14,007 nucleotides of DNA, taken from Clostridia bacterium (lineage in GTDB: Bacteria > Bacillota > Clostridia > Oscillospirales > CAG-272). How positions within the stretch are numbered: the first letter of the stretch is position 1; every line of letters begins with the position of its first letter. The position numbers and the translations under genes are program-made. Of the stretch, positions 1-6,582 are shown piece by piece. The notes below the pieces were generated by a model. It had not been told where the DNA came from. It saw only the letters and a list, made by a program, of their open reading frames with translations, and did no database searches. The stretch covers positions 1 to 14,007 of the forward strand of contig JAFTMF010000053.1 of assembly GCA_017452565.1 (NCBI GenBank). The letters run 5' to 3'.

Positions 1-145
1 GGCACTCCTGCGTGAAGTTAGGGACACAGTCCAAGGCCTGTGTCCCTAATGAAGCACAGGAACGCTGACGCGTTCCTGCGTGAAGTTTTCCCCGCCCATC
101 GGGCGGGGAAAGATAAGGTGCAAAATCCGCCGTAGGCGGATTTTG
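1..145. repeat. Tandem array of four perfect hairpins with related linkers
   Basis: Four inverted repeats follow one another almost without gap. The arms are 18-29/38-49 (12 bp, 8-nt loop), 57-65/70-78 (9 bp, loop TGAC), 87-97/101-111 (11 bp, loop ATC) and 121-131/135-145 (11 bp, loop GTA). All stems are perfect yet their sequences are unrelated. The linker TCCTGCGTGAAGTT occurs exactly at 6-19 and again at 74-87, and TGAAG also follows the first hairpin at 50-54. The bases left of position 6 look like the 3' arm of one more hairpin, so the array probably continues outside the window. No ORF with a ribosome site was seen in 1-314. The function is unknown. It could be stacked terminators, a dispersed palindromic repeat or a structured RNA. 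Confidence 0.7.
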
Positions 146-149
146 TTTG
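121..149 (+). terminator. Possible rho-independent terminator of an upstream transcript
   Basis: This is the last hairpin of the array. It has an 11-bp perfect stem (121-131/135-145) with loop GTA, and the 3' arm ends TTTTG followed by TTTG, a modest U-rich tract. It would shield glnN from read-through from the left. The adenines at 122-125 make the stem terminator-like in the other direction too. Confidence 0.45.
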
Positions 150-208
150 ATTGGATTAAATGGAAGGAAGCCTTGTTGAAAAACTCCCTCGAAAATTCTG
201 AGAAACTA

Positions 209-237
209 TTGACAAATTTTTCTCTGTGGTATATAAT
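209..237 (+). promoter_or_regulatory. Sigma-A promoter of glnN
   Basis: TTGACA (209-214), a 17-bp spacer and TATAAT (232-237) match the vegetative consensus at all twelve positions. The surrounding DNA is AT-rich. A transcript would start near 244 and carry a leader of about 70 nt before the glnN start at 315. Such a strong promoter suggests high expression with control at a later step or by a repressor that cannot be seen here. Confidence 0.9.
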
Positions 238-314
238 GCTACTGAATGTACTACCGCAGATTCGTGAATGGCAAGGCCGTCCGACCTGCGTGTTTTTAAT
301 TAGGAGAACGATTT

Positions 315-2372
315 ATGGGAACGATTACCGAAGTTTTTGCCACTTCCGTTTTCAGTGATCGGGTGATGAAGGAGCGTCTTCCCGCTGATGCTTACGCTGC
401 GATGAAGCGCACCATCCACCACGCCGAGGCACTGGATCCCGCCTACATCAATACCGTCGCCGCCGCTATGAAGGATTGGGCAATCTCTATGGGTTGCACC
501 CACTTCAGCCATTGGTTCCAGCCTCTCACCGCATCTACTGCCGAAAAGCACGACTCCTTCCTGCTCCCCAAGGGCGGAATGTCTGCCATCGAGGCGTTCA
601 CCGGCAAGAATCTCCTGCAGAGTGAGCCCGATGCCTCCAGCTTCCCCTCCGGCGGACTCCGCGGTACCTGCAATGCCCGTGGATACAGCGTATGGGATCC
701 CACCTCCTACGCTTTCGTGAAGAATAAATGTCTGTATATCCCCGCTTGCTTCGTTTCCTACACCGGCGAGGCAATGGATAAGAAGATCCCCCTTCTGCGC
801 TCTGTCGAGGCACTGTCCAAGGAAGCGGTTCGTCTGCTCCACCTTTGCGGCAAGACCGACGTTCACTACGTCCGCACCACCGCAGGTCCTGAGCAGGAGT
901 ATTTCCTCATCCCTTACGATCTGTATATGAAGCGGAAGGACCTCCAGTACACCGGCAGAACTCTGTTCGGAGCAAAGCCCTCCAAGGGACAGGAGCTGGA
1001 CGATCAGTATTTCGCCGCCATCAAGCCTCAGGTAAAGGAATTTATGGAGGACTGCAATATTGAGCTGTGGAGACTGGGCATCAACGCCACCACCGAGCAC
1101 AACGAGGCGGCTCCCTGTCAGCACGAGCTGGCACCCATCTTCGATACCACCAATATTTCCAACGATACCAACCGTCTGGCGCTGGACGTGATGAAAACCA
1201 CTGCTCAGAAGCACGGTTTCGCCTGCCTCTTCCACGAGAAGCCTTTTAAGGGCATCAATGGCTCGGGCAAGCACAACAACTGGTCTATGGCAACCGATCA
1301 GGGGGAGAATCTCCTGAATCCTACCTCTGATCCCTACCATAACACTCAGTTCCTGCTCTTCCTTGCCGCCGCTATCCAGTCGGTGTCCGATTACAGCGAG
1401 CTGCTCCGTGTTTCCATCGCCACTGCGGGCAACGATCACCGTCTGGGCGCACTGGAAGCGCCTCCCGCCATTCTGTCGGTCTATCTGGGCGACGAGCTCA
1501 CCGCAGTGGTGAACGCCATTGCCGACGGCAAGAAGTACGTTTCCCCTGTAAAGACCACTATGAGCGTGGGCGTTGCGGCGATTCCCGAATTGAAGAAGGA
1601 CACCACCGACCGAAACCGCACCTCTCCCTTCGCCTTCACCGGCAACAAGTTCGAGTTCCGCATGTCGGGCGCTTCTCAGTCCATCTCCGAGCCCAATATG
1701 GTGCTGAACACCATTATGGCCGAGACGCTGAAGAAGTTCGCCGACCGTCTGGAAAAGGCGAAAAATTTCGAAACCGCCGCCAAAAAGCTCATCCGCGAGG
1801 TATTCAAGCGGGAGAAGGATCACATCATCTTCAACGGTAACGGCTACTCCAAAGAGTGGCAGGAGGAAGCGGCTCGCCGCGGACTTCCCAATCACGCCAC
1901 CACCCCCGAGGCAATTTCGGTATACGATAAGCCCGAGTACGTGAAGCTCTTTGCCGATCACGCCGTGCTCACTCCCGATGAACTTCGTTGCCGCAAGGCG
2001 GTGATGTTCGACAACTACGTCAACCAAATCAAGATCGAAGCACAGACTATGTGTGAGATGGTGATCCGTGACATCCTGCCTGCTTGTTTTGGCTATTCTA
2101 CCGAGCTGTCCGTTGCAGACAGCAATGCCGCAGCCGAGATCGGCGCTCGTGTGAACGCTCTCACCGACGATCTCTACGCCGCTACCAAGGATTTGGAGAA
2201 GGCGCTGGAGGGTCTGAAGTCCGCAGGTGATGGTGAGGAAAAGGCATATTACACCCGTGACGTGATCCGTCCTGCTATGGACGCTGTCCGTGCTCCCGCC
2301 GACGAGCTGGAGACTATCGTGGGACGCGAATACTGGCCCATCCCCACTTACGGCGATATTCTGTATTATTAA
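315..2372 (+). CDS. glnN: Type III glutamine synthetase
   Basis: ATP-dependent ligation of ammonia to glutamate gives glutamine, the main ammonia-assimilation step, in the cytoplasm. The 685-residue length fits the GSIII family (about 700 residues), far longer than the roughly 440-470 residues of GlnA. Family blocks are readable: EQEY at 193-196 with likely metal-binding glutamates, NATTEHNEAAPCQHELAP around 258-275, and the KHNNWS block at 319-324 of the nucleotide site. The C-terminal third is the helical extension typical of GSIII. Known GSIII enzymes are dodecamers. The start is fixed by AGGAG at 302-306, eight bases before the ATG. It is a single-gene unit, with a consensus promoter upstream and a strong terminator nine bases after the stop. 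No glnR or glnB neighbour is visible. The family call is very secure. Confidence 0.97.
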   Translation: MGTITEVFATSVFSDRVMKERLPADAYAAMKRTIHHAEALDPAYINTVAAAMKDWAISMGCTHFSHWFQPLTASTAEKHDSFLLPKGGMSAIEAFTGKNLLQSEPDASSFPSGGLRGTCNARGYSVWDPTSYAFVKNKCLYIPACFVSYTGEAMDKKIPLLRSVEALSKEAVRLLHLCGKTDVHYVRTTAGPEQEYFLIPYDLYMKRKDLQYTGRTLFGAKPSKGQELDDQYFAAIKPQVKEFMEDCNIELWRLGINATTEHNEAAPCQHELAPIFDTTNISNDTNRLALDVMKTTAQKHGFACLFHEKPFKGINGSGKHNNWSMATDQGENLLNPTSDPYHNTQFLLFLAAAIQSVSDYSELLRVSIATAGNDHRLGALEAPPAILSVYLGDELTAVVNAIADGKKYVSPVKTTMSVGVAAIPELKKDTTDRNRTSPFAFTGNKFEFRMSGASQSISEPNMVLNTIMAETLKKFADRLEKAKNFETAAKKLIREVFKREKDHIIFNGNGYSKEWQEEAARRGLPNHATTPEAISVYDKPEYVKLFADHAVLTPDELRCRKAVMFDNYVNQIKIEAQTMCEMVIRDILPACFGYSTELSVADSNAAAEIGARVNALTDDLYAATKDLEKALEGLKSAGDGEEKAYYTRDVIRPAMDAVRAPADELETIVGREYWPIPTYGDILYY

Positions 2373-2380
2373 GAAATAAC

Positions 2381-2410
2381 GTAAAAAGCCTGCGAAAGCA
2401 GGCTTTTTAC
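2381..2410 (+). terminator. Rho-independent terminator of glnN
   Basis: A 13-bp perfect stem (2381-2393/2398-2410) with a GAAA tetraloop has an A-run on the 5' side and a T-run on the 3' side, so it can act in both directions. It starts nine bases after the glnN stop codon. Confidence 0.93.
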
Positions 2411-2414
2411 AATG

Positions 2415-2450
2415 GTAAAACATCCCGACGAGAAACTCCGTCGGGATGTT
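2415..2450 (-). terminator. Rho-independent terminator of the RCC1-protein gene
   Basis: A 12-bp perfect stem (2419-2430/2439-2450) with an 8-nt loop, read on the minus strand, is followed by TTTT and lies 13 bases after the stop codon of the RCC1-repeat gene. With the neighbouring glnN terminator it forms a back-to-back pair separating two convergent units. Confidence 0.85.
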
Positions 2451-2463
2451 GCTGTTTGTGCGT

Positions 2464-5043
2464 TTACTCTGCAATGCCGAACACGTCGGTCTTCAGGGGA
2501 ATGCCGGCGAGGAGGCTTGCATCGGGGATGGATTTGCCGGGAACGGCCAGCGTGCCGTCCTTATAGAGGATGACCACGGCCTGCTTGCCCACGCCTACCC
2601 ACAGAACGTTGCTGACTGCAGATACGGTTTCGGAGGGCTTGCCGGAAATCGAGCAGAAGAGGGTTCCGTCGGATTTCAGCGCAACGGCGGTGGTGGCATA
2701 GGAGAAGATGGCGGTCACGTCCTTCCAGCCGTCTACGTCACAGTTGCCCAGCGCAACCACAGTGCCGTCTGCCTTCAGACCGATGCTGTGCATCGTACCT
2801 GCAGCGATGGCGATGATATCGCTCCACTTATCGGTGTTGCAAATGCCGGCGACGTTGTTGCCCAGCGCCTTTACGCTGCCATCGGACAGCAGAATCAGGC
2901 TATGATTATCGCCTACTGCGATAGCAACCGCATCGGTGATGGATTCGGTACTGCACTGACCGTCGTCATTCTTACCGGTTGCCAGTACCTTGCCGTCCTT
3001 GGTGAGGGCCAGCAGATGATAGTTACCGGCGGCAATAGCAACTACGTCGCTCCACAGTGCGATATCCTCGGCAGAGTAGGAGGAGTTGCTGCCTTCGGCA
3101 ATCTGAACGGTGCCGTTCGAAAGGAGAATGACTACGGCGGTATCACAGCAGGAAACCGAGATGGCGGGGATGCCGGTTTCTTCCTGAGAGTAGATCATCA
3201 CATCGCCTAAGAATACGTTTCCTTCCGCGTCGATGGCGGCAATTGCCTGAGGCTTGGTGCTCATAGGAGCGGAGTGTACGGCCTGCATCTGCTGGGCAGA
3301 GAGCAAGGGGAAGAATGCGGGAAGATGACGGCGGATCTGACTGTCGGTCATTCCTCCCAGAATTTCCTGCATCCGGGTGGTGCTGCCGGTGAGAACTACG
3401 TAATCGGCGGCACGGTCGTAGTCGTTGATGCTCTTATAATAATCGGTGGCAGCGGCTGCAGCGGTTACTACCTGTGCGGGGAGCTCCATCTTCTGCGCCA
3501 TTTCGATGGCGGTGTCAAACTCCTTGGCGGCAAGGTAATTGCCGATAGCGGTTTCTGCAATCTTCTGAGCGGTGGTAGCGGTCTGATACTGATTGGCAGC
3601 CTCCATCGCTTCTTCGTACTTGCCTTCGGCAAGCAGACTCTGTACGAATCCTTCGCCTGCCTGTGCTTTTGCGGAGGCTTGCTGTCCGGCAGGGAGCTTT
3701 TCTACCATTGCCATAGCGCCCATATAGTCGCCGTCGCTGAGCTTCTGCGTGAAGAGCAGAAGATAGATACTCTCGGCCATCGCCTGATCGCCCTTGAGAT
3801 TGACCCATTCCAGCGCCTGATTCAGATCGCCTGCAGCGGTGTAATAGTCGATGGCGGCGGTGTAGATCTCATCAATCAGCGTTTGCTTGCAGCCTGCCTG
3901 CATAGCATAGCCCAGCGCGTTCTTGAAATCGTTCTGTGAAAGATAAGTGCGCACGATGGATTCGGAGTAATCGGTGGGAGCAGATTCGGTAACGGGAGGC
4001 TCTGTAGTGGTGGTAGTAGATTCCGCAGGTTGCTTCTTACCGCAGAGGGTGAGCACCAGCAATAGAATAATCACCAGCAGCACCACCGATGCAGCGGAAA
4101 TGGCTACCAGCAAAACGGTTTTCAACTTGTCGGGGCCTTCCTCGTTCAAATCCGTTTGCGGCGCAATGACGGGGGGAGCGACGTTGGGGGGTTCCATCTC
4201 GTTTTCGGGGTCTGCGGATTCTTCGGAAGGCTCGCCGTCTGCATTGCTACCAACAGAGCTTGCGGCTGTCAGCGTGGATTGGATGGAGTATTCAGCGGTG
4301 TTGTCATCGGTAAGAGACTGATCGGCAGTGTGATCGCCGGCAGGTATGGGGGTGTCTGCCATGGGAACGATCACCACTGGCTTGCGATTCTTGGGAGCGG
4401 TCAGCTCATCCAGAACGGCGAACAGCTCGGCTTTGTTTCGTCCGCAGGTGGGGCAGTTGTCAGCTTCAGAAAACTCGCCGCAGGTACAGCGCCAAACGAT
4501 CTCGGTGAGATGCTCGGGCAGATATTTTGCGCCGTTGCCCAGCCGTCCTACTGCTTCAGCGATATTTTTCTTGAATTTCTTAGTAAGCAGAACGCCGTCT
4601 CCGGGGAAGTCGAAGAAGTCGCCGCGAACGTAGTCGGTGACGGTGTTGTCGGTGTAACGGATGCGGCTGATGTAAATCTCTGCGTCCTCGGCACGGATGC
4701 CGGCGGCACCGCAATCGGGAATCAGACGGAAAGTAATGCGTTCGCCGCTTTCCAGTCCTTCATCGCCGAACTTCAGCGGTTTTGCAAAATAATCGTTGGT
4801 ACCGCAAGGGACGATCTTGCCGTCCTTCTCGAAGAGGCGGACTACCACAACGATAGATTCGATGGTGTCGCTGGAGAGGCCGCCTCCTCCCATATTCTCT
4901 ACGGTTATGCAGACTTGTACCGCACTTTCGTCAAAATTGTATTCCAACTCGGTACGATCTATGGAAAGCGGACAACGCAGAGAAACGCGTTTGCCCTTGG
5001 TCTTTCTTAGTTTGGTACCGGTTTGCTTCTTGGATGTTTTCAT
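2464..5043 (-). CDS. Membrane protein with zinc ribbon, TPR-like repeats and RCC1-type propeller
   Basis: The protein has 859 residues from the chosen start. In order it shows a basic N-terminus, a beta-rich domain (about 25-160), a C4 zinc ribbon (CTC...CPTC, about 183-200), an acidic low-complexity linker, one membrane segment (about 308-331), a Thr-rich spacer, a helical region (about 358-560) of six TPR-like repeats such as GKYEEAMEAA and KEFDTAIEMA, and about 260 residues with seven repeats of the pattern L-x2-DG-x-V. The last part fits an RCC1/BNR-type beta-propeller. I infer that the N-terminus is cytoplasmic and the repeats face outward. The charges flanking the membrane segment do not settle this. 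The function is unknown; a binding or scaffold role at the surface is plausible. Start choice: AGGAG (5056-5060) touches the ATG at 5055, which is too close, whereas the ATG at 5043 lies 12 bases away. Its own promoter lies inside the upstream gene. Confidence 0.85.
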   Translation of the reverse strand: MKTSKKQTGTKLRKTKGKRVSLRCPLSIDRTELEYNFDESAVQVCITVENMGGGGLSSDTIESIVVVVRLFEKDGKIVPCGTNDYFAKPLKFGDEGLESGERITFRLIPDCGAAGIRAEDAEIYISRIRYTDNTVTDYVRGDFFDFPGDGVLLTKKFKKNIAEAVGRLGNGAKYLPEHLTEIVWRCTCGEFSEADNCPTCGRNKAELFAVLDELTAPKNRKPVVIVPMADTPIPAGDHTADQSLTDDNTAEYSIQSTLTAASSVGSNADGEPSEESADPENEMEPPNVAPPVIAPQTDLNEEGPDKLKTVLLVAISAASVVLLVIILLLVLTLCGKKQPAESTTTTTEPPVTESAPTDYSESIVRTYLSQNDFKNALGYAMQAGCKQTLIDEIYTAAIDYYTAAGDLNQALEWVNLKGDQAMAESIYLLLFTQKLSDGDYMGAMAMVEKLPAGQQASAKAQAGEGFVQSLLAEGKYEEAMEAANQYQTATTAQKIAETAIGNYLAAKEFDTAIEMAQKMELPAQVVTAAAAATDYYKSINDYDRAADYVVLTGSTTRMQEILGGMTDSQIRRHLPAFFPLLSAQQMQAVHSAPMSTKPQAIAAIDAEGNVFLGDVMIYSQEETGIPAISVSCCDTAVVILLSNGTVQIAEGSNSSYSAEDIALWSDVVAIAAGNYHLLALTKDGKVLATGKNDDGQCSTESITDAVAIAVGDNHSLILLSDGSVKALGNNVAGICNTDKWSDIIAIAAGTMHSIGLKADGTVVALGNCDVDGWKDVTAIFSYATTAVALKSDGTLFCSISGKPSETVSAVSNVLWVGVGKQAVVILYKDGTLAVPGKSIPDASLLAGIPLKTDVFGIAE

Positions 5044-5051
5044 TCTATCTG

Positions 5052-5906
5052 TCATCTCCTAATACGGAAATTTGAAGGATATTCATTCAGTTTATTGTAC
5101 CGCAAAACGATCGGTTTGTCAAGAGAATCAAAGAAGAGTTTACAGTCTATTAGTGAATTGGAAACAAAATTAGTGATTTTGCCATCAAATTTTCCTGATT
5201 TGCAGGATAATTGGCATAAATTTACGCCGGCAGAAAAGAGCCGGCCCAGCCGTCGGGGATCGGAGACGATGCGCCAGATCCACTCCATCCCCAGCTGCCT
5301 GAAGAGATCGGGCGCACGGCGCACCGCTCCCGCCCAGACGTCCAGACTCCCGCCCAAGGGGAGATATAGCAGAACGTCGGGCAAATAACGGCGATTCTCC
5401 AAAATCCAGCGCTCCTGCAATGGGCTGCCAAGGCATACGATCACGATCTCAGCACCCGACTCTCGGATCATTCCACGCAGAGCAGGGAGATCGGCGGGAG
5501 AAAAGTAGCCGTGATAAACGCCGGCAATTTTTAGCGATGGGATGTCCTTCTGCAGACGGCGGGCGGCAGTTGGGGCAATTTTCTCCTTGCCGCCCAGCAA
5601 GAACACCGATTTTCCTTGCTCCGCGGCAAGTTTGAGGGTGAAATAGCCCAGCTCAATGCCGGGGATTCGGGTAATTTCGCTTAGCGGAAGCATCCGTTTC
5701 AGCAATAACCGTCCGCCGCTTCCGTCGCAGACGGCAAAGTCGGCCGCTTTCAGGATAGCGGCAAAGTCGGGATTGATAAGGGCGCGGGAGATCAGCTCGA
5801 AGTTCAGCGTTACGACAAAACTGCCCCGTTTTGCTTGGCTGAGCAAAAAAGCGGCGGCAGTTTCAGGGGAGTCGGCAGGAATCAGCGAGGGAAAAAGACC
5901 GTTCAT
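5052..5906 (-). CDS. WecG/TagA/CpsF family glycosyltransferase
   Basis: Family members (GT26) transfer an N-acetylmannosamine or related sugar from UDP-sugar onto an undecaprenyl-diphosphate-linked acceptor at the inner membrane face, for example in the linkage unit of wall teichoic acid. The 284 residues show TLNFE (33-37), DGSG (61-64, with the aspartate proposed as base in TagA), LLGGKEK (103-109), GSPLQERW (140-147), the LGGSLDVWAGAVRRAP block (174-189) and GMEWIWR (206-212). GGAG lies eight bases before the ATG. The conserved part ends near residue 224. The remaining 60 residues come from clearly AT-rich DNA, look non-conserved and contain the promoter of the next gene. Most relatives are about 240-260 residues long, so the tail may come from a lost stop or a frameshift. 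The LCP ligase upstream supports a wall-glycopolymer role. The exact sugar cannot be told. Confidence 0.92.
   Translation of the reverse strand: MNGLFPSLIPADSPETAAAFLLSQAKRGSFVVTLNFELISRALINPDFAAILKAADFAVCDGSGGRLLLKRMLPLSEITRIPGIELGYFTLKLAAEQGKSVFLLGGKEKIAPTAARRLQKDIPSLKIAGVYHGYFSPADLPALRGMIRESGAEIVIVCLGSPLQERWILENRRYLPDVLLYLPLGGSLDVWAGAVRRAPDLFRQLGMEWIWRIVSDPRRLGRLFSAGVNLCQLSCKSGKFDGKITNFVSNSLIDCKLFFDSLDKPIVLRYNKLNEYPSNFRIRR
5094..5122 (-). promoter_or_regulatory. Sigma-A promoter of the RCC1-protein gene
   Basis: On the minus strand, TTGACA (5122-5117), a 17-bp spacer and TACAAT (5099-5094) give eleven of twelve consensus bases. Transcription would start near 5087, about 44 nt before the start at 5043. 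The promoter lies wholly inside the 3' end of the glycosyltransferase reading frame. Confidence 0.88.
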
Positions 5907-5972
5907 AGAATCGCTCCATTCAGTATATGAGAAGAGGAGGCAAAAAACCTCTATGTAACGGATTCGTACAGA

Positions 5973-6053
5973 AACTTCTGCCCCGCAAGGATTGCGGGGC
6001 TTTTCAGAAGTTCTTTGCCCCGCTTTCTTTCAAGAAAGCGGGCCGGCGGAGCC
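5973..6053. repeat. Nested palindromic block between rnhA and the glycosyltransferase gene
   Basis: Two hairpins fill most of the 150-bp gap. The first has an inner perfect 9-bp stem (5980-5988/5992-6000, loop GGA) inside an outer arm pair (5973-5979/6006-6012). The second has a 10-bp perfect stem (6019-6028/6033-6042, loop TTCA) followed by a small GGCTCCGCC-like GC-rich end (6044-6053). On the minus strand neither is followed by a clear T-run, so they are not textbook terminators for rnhA. On the plus strand the inner stem is followed by TTTT, but nothing is known to be transcribed that way. This may be a dispersed palindromic repeat or an mRNA-stabilising element. Confidence 0.6.
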
Positions 6054-6056
6054 AAA

Positions 6057-6494
6057 TTATTTTAGTTTATCGGCTTCCATGGTTGCCAGCGCATCGCAGC
6101 GTTCGTTGTAGGGATGACCGGCGTGACCCTTCACCCAGTGATAGGCGATCTCGTGGGGAGCGGTGGCGGCAAGCAGCCGATCCCACAGCTCGGGATTGAG
6201 GGCAGGGGAGCCGTCGGATTTTTTCCAACCTTTTTTCTTCCATCCTGCCGCCCAGCCTTTATCCAGACCGTCGATGACATATTTTGAGTCAGAAGTGAAT
6301 AAAACAATACAAGGCTCTCGTAGTGCTTCGAAGGCGGCAATGGCAGCCATCAGCTCCATACGGTTGTTGGTGGTAGCCCTCTCACCGCCGGACATTACCT
6401 TTTCCTTTTGCTTATAAACCAGAATGGCACCCCATCCGCCGGGGCCGGGATTGCCTCTGCAGGCGCCGTCGGTGTAAATTTCAACTTTTTTCAT
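6057..6494 (-). CDS. rnhA: Ribonuclease HI
   Basis: This enzyme cleaves the RNA strand of RNA:DNA hybrids in the cytoplasm, removing R-loops and lagging-strand primers. The 145-residue product is close to the E. coli enzyme (155). It shows YTDGACRGNPGPGGWG at the N-terminus and all four acidic catalytic residues (D9, E47, D69, D134), H124, and the basic handle WKKKGWKK (85-92). The longer in-frame ATG at 6557 is rejected because it overlaps the -35 box of the promoter at 6529-6557, and the conserved fold begins right after M at 6494. The ribosome site before it is only a weak AGAGAGA. The gene lies between the LCP gene (88 bp) and the glycosyltransferase gene (150 bp with palindromes), all on the minus strand, so partial co-transcription is likely. 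Confidence 0.96.
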   Translation of the reverse strand: MKKVEIYTDGACRGNPGPGGWGAILVYKQKEKVMSGGERATTNNRMELMAAIAAFEALREPCIVLFTSDSKYVIDGLDKGWAAGWKKKGWKKSDGSPALNPELWDRLLAATAPHEIAYHWVKGHAGHPYNERCDALATMEADKLK

Positions 6495-6528
6495 AGGATT
6501 CTCTCTCTTTGCGAAAATGATACTCTTT

Positions 6529-6557
6529 ATTGTATCACAATTTGCAGACTTTTGCAA
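6529..6557 (-). promoter_or_regulatory. Sigma-A promoter of rnhA
   Basis: On the minus strand, TTGCAA (6557-6552), a 17-bp spacer and TACAAT (6534-6529) lie in the gap between the LCP stop and rnhA. The expected start near 6522 gives a leader of about 28 nt before ATG 6494, which decides the rnhA start. Confidence 0.78.
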
Positions 6558-6582
6558 GAGAAATCCCGAAGTTTCCCCGAAT

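Noticed and set aside
1..145. CRISPR array or integron attC sites
   Set aside because: There are no identical repeats with regular spacers. The hairpin arms differ, and the inverse-core/core motifs of attC are not matched.
300..2474. Very long open frame antisense to glnN, plus similar long antisense frames at 8504-10051, 10876-12195 and 12545-13792
   Set aside because: They mirror strongly supported genes, have no ribosome site or family motifs, and arise because the biased codon use of the sense genes leaves few stops on the other strand.
5922..5927. TATACT as -10 box for the glycosyltransferase gene on the minus strand
   Set aside because: No -35 element at 16-19 bp, and the start point would remove the gene's ribosome site.
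6495..6557. Longer rnhA start at 6557
   Set aside because: That ATG lies in the -35 box of the promoter, and the additional 21 residues do not fit the family.
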